This document shows, piece after piece, positions 25,846-37,400 of a stretch of 64,000 bases of DNA. The stretch is from positions 3,237,501 to 3,301,500 of the forward strand of contig JAMKCF010000014.1 in NCBI GenBank assembly GCA_023634235.1. The letters run 5' to 3'. Made by a program: the position numbers and the translations under genes. Within the stretch, counting starts at the first letter, position 1. Each line of letters starts with the position of its first letter. The notes under the pieces are model-generated. The model searched no databases. It had not been told where the DNA came from and was given only the letters and a program-made list of their open reading frames with translations. Source of the stretch: Pisaster brevispinus (lineage: Eukaryota; Echinodermata; Asteroidea; Forcipulatida; Asteriidae).

Positions 25846-26249
25846 TTTCAGTGGATAGAGAAGTACTTCTTAGTGTTGAACAACAAGGCCGATTGCGATA
25901 AAAATAAAGAAGACCTCAATTAACTCTAAACATACCAAAGACTTGGCAAGGAATGGTTCAAAACAAAGAAAACCTCCCCACTATTCGAAACTTTAGAAAT
26001 GCTTAAAAAGATTTGAAGCTTAGCAAGAGCATGTTGTAAAGGAAGTAAGAACTGAGTAGATTTACGGGTAAGAACCATGTAGACACGTGAACTGTTCAAG
26101 CTTCTTGCCACAATGATGACGTCGTCTAAATGTTTTAAACTTTTTAGGCCTGTTTGTGTGTTTGTTTGTTCATTTGTTTGTCTGGGTGTTTTTTGTTTGT
26201 TTGTTTGTTTGTTTTTTGTATACCGGTATTTAGTTCTATCTAGGCCGTT

Positions 26250-26365
26250 GTCGAATGGACGGTACAGCTACGGCTAGGACTGTTGTTAGGGGTGTTGCCA
26301 AGGATGTACTTTACTTCAAAGCAAAATGAAGCAGAAATCTAGCCGCAGCCGCAGCTGCCATTTGT
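26250..26365. mobile_element. Foldback element of the GCTACAGCTACGGCT family
   Basis: The left arm (CGGTACAGCTACGGCTAGG) and right arm (TAGCCGCAGCCGCAGCTGCC) are degenerate inverted copies around about 60 bp including GTTGCCAAGGATGTACTTTA. The same element with cleaner arms lies at 44274-44398, and a left arm alone at about 28376-28420. This copy ends about 78 bp before a scramblase exon, within the preceding intron. Confidence 0.6.
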
Positions 26366-26442
26366 TATACTTGTTAACCTTGTCAAAGTTTGAAAATTTA
26401 ATAAGTTAAGTGAACTCAATGAGAATGTTGTGTCTTTTACAG

Positions 26443-29400
26443 AAACGTCATGTTGCTCGCGATTCTGGTGCGGCCCAGCCCGCTCTTTCCGCATCTCCCT
26501 CCGGAATCTGAACAGCGATGACGTCATCGTGTTTGTCCGTCCAATACGGTGTGATGCTTGCTGCTGCCCGTGTTGCATGATGAGACTGATGGTGCAGACT
26601 CCGGTCGGTGACGTCATAGGTTACGTCAAACAAACGTAAGATCTTTGACTTTGACTGAACCATCCCAGTTTCTCCACAGATTGAAATCAACGCAACGATA
26701 ACCAGAACGATGTTGGAATGAAAACAGACTGGCCATTTTTTCATGATGTCTATCAGTACTCATGTTTGCCAAATGCTTACAGGCAACTTGACCTATTTTA
26801 GTCATGTAAAAAGCGATCATAATGTTTGGAAAATGGTTCCAATACGCTTATGAACTTTCAATTATTATATTTTACCGTGTTAACCTTATAGGAATAAAAA
26901 CATTAATGTTCTGATAAGGGAGGTGGACTCAAGTACTGAACGGTCTGAATTTGGGTTGAAATCCTGGCCTGGTCAGTCGCGACACTTGTGTCATTGAGTA
27001 AGGCACTTTAGCATAATTCCTTCTCTCCACCCAGGAGTACAAGTTGGTACCGGTGAGAGCTGGGGAGTTTGAAAGGCATCTTCCTGTCTAGGAGGAATAT
27101 AACTTCTCAGTCGACGAAACCAGATATAACCACCGGCCTGCTGAGCCATGTTGGATGGGGACAGACTTCACTTTGCTTTTACTATTCTGACAAGTTATGA
27201 GTCTCTAAAATTTGAATCTTCACCATCGACATTTTCAGTTCTTAAAAACATTGTCGAGTTGGTCCCAAGCTATGAGCACCAGAGATTGTACAACTGTGTA
27301 GTGTTTTTAAAGTTGTAGATCGCTTGGCTTGCCTCGACCCAAACAGGATATTTTAAAAGTTGGGAAGGTAGTGTATTCTGCTAAACCAGCCAGGCTTCTG
27401 GTGGATGAAACCCATGCCTACATCCTTACGGACTGTGAAGAGGGGTAACCCTGTTTCAGCCCTAGGAATAGGTGGCAACGTGCTCCTGGTGGCAGTTGAT
27501 TTGGGTCGACAGCCCACATTGGTTAAGCGTAGCCCTCACCTTGAAGTGGCCGTCCGGCCTTGTGATGTTAGGCGATCTCTTATACAAAAAGGTATTACAA
27601 AAAAATTGTTACAGTGATCGTTTCAACCCAACTTCCTTTCAAGCTTATGTTACTCTTAAGAGATATCTCCACTGTGCTACCAACTAATTTGATCTCACAC
27701 TTGCCCCCCCCCCCCAAAAAAAACAAAAAAACAAAACAAAAAAAAACAGTTGGAGTCTTGTCGGTGTTGTGTTGAAGATCGAGGACTCGGATAAGAATCA
27801 CTTGATGTCACTGCGGACGTCTTGCTGTCCTTGCCGTTGCTTCAAAGACATGGAAATACAGGTAACCAAAATCAGCAAGCATTTTTTCTAGCTTTAATAT
27901 TTTTCACCGTCTCAAATCGTTGTAAGTGTCACTGATACGGTGGATTTGCATGGTATCCCCACATAATTAATTAACATTCATATCGTTCTGCGCACATCCC
28001 TGGCCTTGTCAAAGCTGACATCCTGAGTTGCCAACTCTTCTCGATCCTGCAGAAAGTTCCCCGAAAGTAAACTAGTCTTTCCACGTTCTGATGAACAGAT
28101 TTGAAAATCTCCCTGATTATGGAAACTTTTCACCTATTATGTTTTAATGTAAATCTAAATTTCTCCGTGATTGCTGGACAAAATCTCCCTGATTGCAAGA
28201 TGCAAATGTTGGCAGCTCTGTTTGATATCAGTGAAGAGGGGCACTTTGTACAAACCAAATACATTAGAAGTAGATATTCTAGCTGCACAGAGGTTTTATT
28301 AAAAGAATAGAGAAACAAACAAAAAAACCACAATAATTATGCAGGAACCTTTCTTGTTTAATGGGTTATACGGATGTGTACGAATTTGCGGCTACAGCTA
28401 CAACTACGGCTACGACTGGACAACACGACGGCAATCAGAATACTTAATTTAACAATACTTTATTCAACCTCAGCAACACGTCCGCTTTGGACAACGTCAG
28501 TTTTAGAACTACTTTACAATACAAAAACCTACACGCAACACAACGCTAGAAAAAGGGCGCCAAAACAGCGCATCTTGCCAGCGCACCTGGATAATATCTT
28601 ATCTTTACATATTTTGTTATATAATGTTATACATCAGCCACTGCGTGGGATAATGTGTCCAGTCACTGCACAGTTCACACAAAGTCCAGACCAGCTGCCG
28701 TGGGAGCATTGTCCTTCCATGATCCGACGGGGGTACTCCAGCGCACCCGGCGGGGCTTTCCTCTGTACATAGAGCATACAGTTAGTGTTCGTCAGAGTAT
28801 CTTGAAAGTTAGGTTGTGAATAGTCCTGAATGTTTAGTCTTGACGTGTGGTGTTCAAGCGGTCTCGAACACCGGACTGATTTCAAATGGCCGAGTCGTCA
28901 CAGGTCGAATTCCATCACATCACCGATGCATCATCGATGGCATGGTTGGCGTAATGCGTAAAGCACTCGCCTCTCACCAATGTGGCCCTGGTTTGATTCC
29001 CAGCTAAGGCCATACGTGCGTAGAGCTTTTTTTCTCTCTCGTGTGATGAGTTTTTTTTTCTCCAGGCCCTCCAGTTTTCCTCCCTCCGGACAAATCAATA
29101 TCTGGCTGTGCTCCGTGGTCACATGGCCGATGGGCCGATGTGTCTGGCTGCCAAAGTTGACCTTGCACGCCTGCAGCTGGAAGACGTTGTAGCCGCGTCC
29201 TTCGCATTTGAGCTTCTCAGCTGCGAGTAGGGATGATTAGCCTCCAAAACCACAAATCACAATTTGTTGCTCAATGGGTGAACAGGTTGAGATGTTTCAG
29301 TATTTTAATGGTGCAAGGCATTTTGATGGCTTAAAAGTGTCCCTTGTTGTGTCGGCAGGTAGAGTGCATCGCCACTGAAGAAGTAGGTTTGATTCGCAAG

Positions 29401-29658
29401 CAGTGGGGATCGAGGAAGCAAGATGTGAACATGGACCACGAAACGTTCAATATTGACTGTGAGTTGAATTCGCTTTCTCAGCTTATTTAGTGGGATGCAC
29501 CCTTTATATAGAGGCTGTGGCTTTATTTTTTTTTTGCTACCAACTTAAAACTGTTTGTGACCATTTTAGATCAATTTTTTCTTCTTTTTGTTTTTCTAGT
29601 TCCTCCTGGTCTCGACACGAAGAGTAGAGTACTCCTGATAGGTGCAGCCTTCCTCATG
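26443..29658 (+). CDS. Phospholipid scramblase family protein, partial
   Basis: Scramblases are palmitoylated membrane proteins that move phospholipids between leaflets in response to calcium. Four exons join in phase: 26443-26635, 27750-27861, 29359-29458 and 29600-29658, each with AG acceptor and GT donor. Exon 1 encodes CGPARSF and the acylation motif CCCPCC, then GDVIGYVKQT. Exon 2 continues TWSLVG to SCCPCRCFKDMEIQ, exon 3 has GLIRKQWG and DHETFNID, and exon 4 gives FPPGLDTKSRVLLIGAAFLM, matching the family's last hydrophobic stretch. The calcium loop, usually D-x-D/N-x-F ending in Asp, reads DHETFNIDFPPG, so its last acidic ligand appears to be lost. The proline-rich N-terminus and the exon before 26443 were not found. 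The last exon is uncertain (candidate 29962-30003). The introns carry SINEs. It may be a divergent paralogue or a decaying copy, although no stop interrupts the exons. Confidence 0.82.
26925..27185 (+). mobile_element. Degenerate tRNA-headed SINE in scramblase intron
   Basis: A box B-like GGGTTGAAATCCTGGCC and the phrase GACACTTGTGTCATTGAG (also in the SINE at 60529) are followed by a GGTACCGGTGAGAGCTGGGGA segment. The head is too altered to be a tRNA gene. It lies in the intron between scramblase exons 26443-26635 and 27750-27861. Confidence 0.5.
27355..27585 (+). mobile_element. SINE-like dispersed repeat, copy 2
   Basis: This is the second copy of the repeat at 19715-20010, with the same block order (GGTAGTG, CCAGGCTTCTGGTGG, GGGGTAACCCTGTT, AGGAATAGGTGG, GCTCCTGG). 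Short open frames at 27405-27687 fall in this repeat and are not genes. Confidence 0.6.
28930..29115 (+). mobile_element. tRNA-derived SINE
   Basis: The head contains a box A-like GTTGGCGTAATGCG, and CTGGTTTGATTCCCAGC as a box B-like arm. The body contains TTTTCCTCCCTCCGGACAAA. Stem pairing is poor, so it is not a working tRNA gene. It sits in the scramblase intron before exon 29359. Confidence 0.55.
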
Positions 29659-30084
29659 GTAAAGTAATATTACAAAAAAGATTTTATTTTACTGATACTT
29701 TATACCTTTATGCGTTCATTAAACCAGTTTCGGGCGTCCAAAACCTTTTTGACTTTGGGTTTCCATAGCTTTAAAGAAAACAGCATCGCGCACTTACACA
29801 GTACATTTCAAAAAACGAGCATTATTTTTGTCTGAGTGGTATACTTTACTACATTTTGCTTAACAGAATGTGACCCCTTTGTGGACCCCAGGCATGGACC
29901 AGATCTTCTGATGGGGCTCCAGGTCTGTACCCAATGACCTAAGGGGTCTCTCTGTTTGCAGGTTCCTCTCATCTTCTCCGCTACAACTATTTCTGTGTGC
30001 TAGCTGTCTCTCCCTCTTTTTCCACTTGACTGCTTCGGTTACAACAGTATCCCTGTTTGTGTGTGTGTTGTGTTGTCATTTTAG

Positions 30085-30140
30085 CCTTCGAGAAAGACTC
30101 TGCTTGGGTCGAAACGTCAGGCCATTAACTATTTTTTGCA
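30085..30140 (+). repeat. Dispersed-repeat fragment
   Basis: The phrase AGAAAGACTCTGCTTGGGTC followed by GAAACGTCAGGCCATTAAC is a conserved block I recognise from many marine-invertebrate repeats. A weaker echo lies at 60497-60515 (AGCCTTTGAAAAAGAATCTG). The element's limits are not resolved and it may extend left to about 29950. Confidence 0.45.
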
Positions 30141-30984
30141 AGTTGTTTATGGGTAAGGTTCATACTTAGAGGGTACCCTTTTTGGATCCTCAAAGGTCAT
30201 GAGAAATAGATACATACACGGCTGTGGTCACGGAATGTTGATACTTTGCCAGAGTTGACAAATGGAATAATGTAACTTTGTAAAAACTAACTGTTAAGTT
30301 CAACACTGCGTGCAGTGAGTGACTACGCTTTGTAAAGTAAAGCCCATAAAATATCCCACAGGGCACTGTTTTCAGGCCACTTGGAGGTAACCAACTGCAA
30401 TGTGGGCAAGAGGAAAACTTCGGCAGCACAAGAGACATTCTTCTAGCTGTAACTCACTATCTCCGAGGAGTGAAGAAACTGAAATGTTATGTAATTTCTT
30501 ATTGGAGTTTGTCTGGAACTGGTTGACTGCAAATTGCCTCGTGTGGCAAGGCCTTTAATTCGCCTGATTAAAAATGTGTCACAACATTATGTAATCAGCT
30601 TTAACTTTGACAATGTTAATTTAACATTGCTCATGTTGTTAAATCTTACTTTTATTAGAGTAGTCACAGGTCGCTCTCTCTAAAGTGTGAATACTACACT
30701 TCAGTTTTAAGAGTAAGAGTTCCAACCTTATCACAGTTGTGGTTATGAGACAAGCACATTGACTGCGACACATGGAGGCGTATATTTTAAATACTTTATT
30801 CGCCATTCTCGGCACCTTGTTTTTTTTTAATGAAATACAAAGTTTGATGTGATATACTTGAATTCTGAGGCTGATCTCATTGTGAACAATGATTCTGGTC
30901 TAACTTTTTCCAGTGGAAAAGCTGAGAAAGTCAATCCTGTTTTTGGATTTAGCCGATGCTTGGCATGATGGTAGTTTGATCGTT

Positions 30985-31380
30985 TTTAGTATAAAAAAAA
31001 GAACTATTTCACAATGTTGTGTAGTAAACATTGTGAAACCAGTCAACACTTTTGACTTCTCCCCCAAGTTGGCTGTGGTTTTACACCAGTCAGATTATGT
31101 CCAGATTTTATTAATTGTTTTCGTTTTAGTATAAAAAAGAACTATTTCACAATGTTGTGTAGTAAACACTGTGAAACCAGTCAACACTTTTGACTTCTCC
31201 CCCAAGTTGACTGTGGTTTTACACCAGTCAGATTATGTCCAGATTTTCTTTTGTCATATAAAAAAGAGAAATATTTCACAATGATGTGCAGAAAACACTG
31301 TGAAACCAGTCAAGATTATGACTTCTCCCGAAGTTGACTGTGGCTGTACACAAGTCAAATTGTATCCAGATTTTGTTTTT
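30985..31380. repeat. Three tandem copies of a 128-138-bp unit
   Basis: Copies begin near 30989, 31129 and 31256 with TATAAAAAAGAACTATTTCAC-like sequence and contain GTGAAACCAGTCAACACTTT and CAGTCAGATTATGTCCAGAT. The third is the most diverged. No coding content was recognised. Confidence 0.85.
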
Positions 31381-31465
31381 ATCTCATCATTGTGACATTG
31401 TTTGTTTCAACTTTAACCTTGGACGTTGAATTAATGCCACATTTTGCTCTCCTTATCGCACTTTA

Positions 31466-31640
31466 TAGACCTTTATCGTGGTGCGGCCATCTTGATTTTC
31501 TCCCATTCAAATCAATGTAACCAAACCGAGGCTGGAAGAAGAAATAGTCTGGTTCCTTGTGCACAATGAATATTAGCATCCGTTACTGTTGTTGGATACA
31601 GTGAACATGACCAAGATGGTGGCAGCATGATAAAGGTCTA
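31466..31640. mobile_element. MITE with TAGACCTTTATC ends
   Basis: The 175-bp element starts TAGACCTTTATCGTGGTGC and ends GCAGCATGATAAAGGTCTA. The outer 12 bp pair exactly, and CCATCTTG/CAAGATGG extend the pairing inward. No coding capacity. Confidence 0.8.
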
Positions 31641-32439
31641 TTGTGCGTTGCTCCGATGGTCACTTGTGTGATTCCATTGTGATTACTTTTTGCTCCTATC
31701 ACTCAGTGATGAGCGACAAACTGATACCTTAATCGATTGTGGTCAATATGTCATTTGCAAAGATATCAATTAATCAATCATTCCAAGAGGTTTCCGATTG
31801 TCCTGATCTTCAAATATAACTTCTTAAATCCTTACTGGTGATCGTTGTCAACAGATGTTTTTGTCGAGTTCTCTGGTTCTTTGTGCTTTTTTGGTGCTTC
31901 ATCCACAGTGCACCGTTATACCGACTATAATATTACAATCGATAGCTCACTCTTTACCCATTCTTTCTAAGCCCGAAATCACCTCTGATTAAAAAAAATT
32001 CATTACATACACCCATACTTCACGGGAACCAACGAAAATGTACAGAGGGCAGCCTAGGTATGCTTTGGCGCAAAGTGGGAGACCACACACCCGGGGAACC
32101 GGTGAAAACTCTGGCCGTGTCCTAGTTGACGTTTGCTATGGCCGGACGGTGAAAGGTAATATTCTTTAACGTTATCCCTGCGGTCAACGCCCATAGCTGT
32201 GGCTGAGGTTGCTGAATTGGACATGGACTCACGACAGCCATGTTGTTTGAATGTTGCTCTTTCTGTCTGAGTCAGGATAGAAAGCAATTATGTAGAAATT
32301 GCCTTAAATTTCGCAACCAAATGCATTTTTGAACACAACAAAACTCAGTCACATCACCTCGACCCCAATCATTGCCAGATCGGAGTTCACCCCTGATCCC
32401 ATCAAGTAACACTAGAGTTACTACTGTCACATCCGACTC
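31641..32439. other. Gene-free spacer
   Basis: No repeat or exon is recognised. Minus-strand open frames at 32054-32469 lack similarity and run into the satellite. Confidence 0.45.
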
Positions 32440-34470
32440 AAACCGCGTTAGGTTTAGGGTTATCATCACATTGACCCCAAGAAACGCTAGATAAGAGTTA
32501 CTATCACCTTAACCAGCGTTAGCTTAGGGTTATCACCACATTAACCCAAGTAACGCTAGATAAGAGCTACCATTACCTTAACCAACGTTAGCTTGGGGTT
32601 ATCATCACATTAACCCCAAGTAACGCTAGATAAGAGTTACCATCCCCTTAACCACTGTAAGCTTGGGGTTATCATCACATTAACCCCAAGTAATGCTAGA
32701 TAAGAGCTACCATTACCTTAACAAACATTAGCTTGGGGTTATCATCACACTAACCCAAAGTAACGCTAGATAAGAGCTACCATTACCTTAACCAACGTTA
32801 GCTTGGGGTTATCATCACATTAACCCCAAGTAACGCTAGATAAGAGCTACCATTACCTTAACCAACGTTAGCTTGGGGTTATCATCACATTAACCCCAAG
32901 TAACGCTAGATAAGAGCTACCATTACCTTAACCAACAGTAGCTTTGGGTTATCATCACAATAACCCCAAGTAACATAAGAGCTACCTTTACCTTAACCAA
33001 CGTTAGCTTGGGGTTACCATCACATTAACCCCAAGTAACGCTAGATAAGAGCTACCATCACCTTAACCACCGTTAGCTTGGGGTTACCATCACATTAACC
33101 CCAAGTAATGCTAGATAAGAGCTACCATTACCTTAACAATCATTAGCTTGGGGTTATCATCACATTAACCCAAAGTAACGCTAGATAAGAGCTACCATTA
33201 CCTTAACCACCGTTAGCTTGGGGTTATCATCACATTAACCCCAAGTAACGCTAGATAAGAGCTACCATTACCTTAACCAACGTTAGCTTGGGGTTATCAT
33301 CACATTAACCCCAAGTAATGCTAGATAAGAGTTACCATCCCCTTAACCACCGTTAGCTTGGGGTTATCATCACATTAACCCCAAGTAACGCTAGATAAGA
33401 GCTACCATTACCTTAACCACTACTAGCTTGGGGTTATCATCACATTAACCCCAAGTAACATAAGAGCTACCTTTACCTTAACCAACGTTAGCTTGGGGTT
33501 ACCATCACATTAACCCCAAGTAACGCTAGATAAGAGCCACTATCACCTTAACCACCGTTAGCTTGGGGTTATCATCACATTAACCCCAAGTAACGCTAGA
33601 AAAGAGCTACCATTACCTTAACCAACGTTAGCTTGGGGTTATCATCACATTAACCCCAAGTAACGCTAGATAAGAGCTACCATTACCTTAACCAACGTTA
33701 GCTTGGGGTTATCATCACATTAACCCCAAGTAACGCTAGATAAGAGCTACCATCACCTTAACCACCGTTAGCTTGGGGTTATCATCACATTAACCCCAAG
33801 TTACCCTACATAAGAGCTACCATTACCTTAACCAACAGTAGCTTGGGGTTATCATCACATTAACCCCAAGTAACGCTAGATAAGAGCTACCATCACCTTA
33901 ACCACCGTTAGCTTGGGGTTATCATCACATTAACCCCAAGTTACCCTACATAAGAGCTACCATTACCTAAACCAACGTTAGCTCTGGGTTATCATCACAT
34001 CAACCCCAAGTAACGCTATATAAGAATTACCATTACCTTAACCAACGTTAGCTTGGGGTTATCATCACATTAACCCCAAGTAACGCTAGATAAGAGCTAC
34101 CATCACCTTAACCACCGTTAGCTTGGGGTTATCATCACATTAACCCCAAGTTACCCTACATAAGAGCTACCATTACCTTAACCAACAGTAGCTTGGGGTT
34201 ATCATCACATTAACCCCAAGTAACGCTAGATAAGAGCTACCATCACCTTAACCACCGTTAGCTTGGGGTTATCATCACATTAACCCCAAGTTACCCTACA
34301 TAAGAGCTACCATTACCTAAACCAACGTTAGCTCTGGGTTATCATCACATCAACCCCAAGTAACGCTATATAAGAATTACTATCACCTTAACCAACGTAA
34401 GCTTAGGGTTATCATCACATTAACCCCAAGTAACGCTAGATAAGAGTTACTCCTCTGGCCCTAAACGGCA
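32440..34470. repeat. 70-bp satellite, about 28 units
   Basis: The unit is TTAGCTTGGGGTTATCATCA followed by CATTAACCCCAAGTAACGCT and AGATAAGAGCTACCATTACC. It includes a perfect inverted pair CTTGGGGTTA/TAACCCCAAG separated by nine bases, so each monomer can form a hairpin. Some units are deleted at the GCTAGA segment (about 32975 and 33460). The right end decays gradually to about 34590. Confidence 0.95.
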
Positions 34471-37400
34471 TACGTTAGAGTCATTGTCACCTCGACCCCA
34501 AGTATCGTTTGAGAAATGATAACCGTAACCAACGTTAGCTTAGGGTCATCGTCACACTAACCCTAGGTAAGAGTTACTCGCCTAAACGGCCTACGACTAG
34601 GGATGCCATCACCTCGACCTTTAACCGCTCGATGATAGAGTGATCATAACATACCCAAAGTAACGTAGCCCGGTAGTGCAAACTTATTTGCATTCAACCC
34701 TCTGTACTGTATCCCCATTGACATACAATGTAGTTCCCCAAAATGGCCGCGCATCCCAAACCCTTCGTTAGATCACTACTAGCCTTTCATGTACCACATG
34801 GAACATACATGCGTTTTTGCATTGGGGCAGACTTCAAAGAGCTGCAACTGCCCACACAAAGTTGCTAACCACATGAAGGATTTGCTAAGCAGGGACAGGT
34901 TACCAGACATTTTTTTTCAAGTGATTTGCCAGGTCCCTGCATTTCTATTGCCTAGGAAATCGATGTACATGTACTTGGCAATATTGTCTGCGCGTGGCAG
35001 ATCTGTGAAAATTGTCTCGGGGCAAAAACAGCACGTAGACCTGGAGATTTTCCTACTATGAAATATTGATGTGATTTGAGTTGTGAGACTTGGTTCTGGG
35101 AGGAACTGGTGTGTAACAACTCGAGGGATCTACATGCAACGATCGTCTTTCTTGAGAGTGTCGACCTCGGATGCTGGAACGACTCTCGCAGCGTGGTGAG
35201 GGACACAGACTGTACGGTCGATCGGCTCGACGAACCGCGACGACGGGAAACTGGGAACTGGATACGAGAAAATGTTTGCGTGGTGCGTGTCCTCACTCCC
35301 CCGTGTCTGTTGTTGATGAGCTAAGAAGGGAGAGAAAATAGGGTGGGAATTGGAGGGACCCGTTTGGGACGAGTTGGAGAGCCGTGTATGAAGAAGATCA
35401 ACTGCCAGAGTGCAAGCAAAATGGCGATGATGTAGGATGGAAACCTACGTCTTTTGAAACCCTGAGGTGCACCTAGATTTTAACAGCCTTTCTAATAATG
35501 CAACCGGGATGCCTCGTCTGGATAGTACAAGTGTCGAGTTTTGTCGGAGTTTGAGATAAGTCGACTGCTCCAATTTCCTTTGATGACTGTGCAGAGCTTA
35601 CCTTGATTCTGGATAGGAAGTTGCGTCTTCTTCCACCAGTTCAAGACTTACCTTTGGCAGCCAAGCGGACCTTTGATTCTTCTTGAAATGCTGTGAAGGG
35701 ACCCCAACAACTGCTCAATGTTGGATGAGTGGGAACCAGAGATACAGTGTCACAGAGCTACAGATGACGACGTGCCTGGAGTTTGGGACAACGGGATTGA
35801 CAACTGCTTCCTTTTTCGTTTGTTCGGGAATGGATTTTATGAATGTCTCTCTAAGAGAATTGTTTAAACCTGGCTTACCTTGACCTACAGCCTGGTGTTG
35901 ATTCCCCTCATCAGTCAGGCAAGATGAATGTGGTTGTCAAAACTTCAGTTCATTCGGACAAATTTGGCAAAATATGAAATCTGTCCAGAATCAATAATCA
36001 ATAATCTTTAAGAATCAATAATCACTCATCAATATCAACCTTGCGTCCAAACCTTTCCAAATATTCACTTAGGTCTACGTGTGTTTGTGTAGGGTAATTA
36101 GCGCCATCCCCAAATATGCCCCACCCCAATAATGCTCCCCCAGTTATACCCCAATGTTGTACCCGATATCTGATATACCAAGTGCAGAGCAAATCAAAGG
36201 GTGAACCCACTTGACTATGGTCAGACTATAGTCACCTATCTCGTGACACACCACGTTGAAGGTAAACAAAATCATGAATATTCATTATTGTGTGGAGATT
36301 TGTCCACACAGTGAAATGATGGTGTTGTCGTTACTGAGACTTCCTGTTGATGCGTATGTACTGGATGGACGAGTTGGGTTTGCAGCTTACCTGTTGGTGT
36401 ATTAGCTTGGATGGTTTTCAAGACGCCATTTGTTGCTGTCTTCTATATAGTATTGAGGTTCTTTGGGTATTAGCTGGTGGACTCGGTAACCGTTTGAATG
36501 TGAAAGGGGAAGAGGGGACCAGTGGTGATGTACTGAGGGGTGTTTTATTAGTTAAGAGAGATTTCAAAAATTTGAAAACCATTCTTACCGTTGGATAGCA
36601 AATCTCATGGTTTGTCCGTGAGATTTCTATGCCTGTCGAGTGTGTGATGGTTAGACGAATGAAGGGTGGGTTGAAGTTATGTTGTGTCGTGTAACTATGA
36701 GAATTTCATCTTAAAAAGATGAACTGGTGAAACAAAAAGTTGATTTACTTTCGGTTGCTCTCAGAGCCCAGTGAGGAAGCCATTCTAAGAAGTTGTTGAA
36801 GTCGGCAGTCCTTACCTTGTCATGTTGGTTTCATTTACGTCACTGAGGTATGATCGAACAAATATTATATTTAAAAGGCTGAAAAATGAGTAGCTGTATA
36901 CCATCCAGGTCTGAAGAAGAATTTCCTGATTGCACTGAATGTTACATCATTTTGAAGGAGAATTTTTTTCATCGCGTCAAATATAAAACTGAGTTTAGGT
37001 CATTGTAGCAAGGGCTTTGTCGATCATGCCTGTGACGGAAGCTTCACATATCATAAGAAAATAAAAAACCTTAAGGTGATAAAGGGAGACAAAATGGAAG
37101 TTCCTGGTTTTATGAAAAACGCTGACGAGTCACAGATCCTTTCAATCTGATATATCTATACGTGTACTTTATTTCAACCAAAACTTACCTTGTCTCAGTC
37201 ATCACCCAAATCATTTACAAATTGATTGGCTGGTGGTTTTATACAATGGTACAGTAGTGTTGCATTTGCATTAAGCAGGGATGAATTACATTGTTTAAAA
37301 ACTATTAAACATGACCTAAATTATTAGTGAACAACAAATTGAAACAGTAGCTTTATACAACGTTATCTGCCACCTCCAAATGAGAATCAGGTATTACAGA

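Noticed and set aside
30914..30925. Alternative last scramblase exon reading W-K-S-stop after TTTTCCAG
   Set aside because: It is in phase with 29658 but gives only three residues and no family feature; chance acceptor is more likely.
32430..34470. Telomere-like TTAGGGTTA words as an interstitial telomere
   Set aside because: Only isolated matches inside a 70-bp satellite unit; there is no TTAGGG tandem run.
34952..35324. Overlapping 114- and 82-codon frames on opposite strands
   Set aside because: Opposite-strand overlap, no similarity, and Arg/Ser/Thr-rich translation typical of chance frames in a GC-richer patch.
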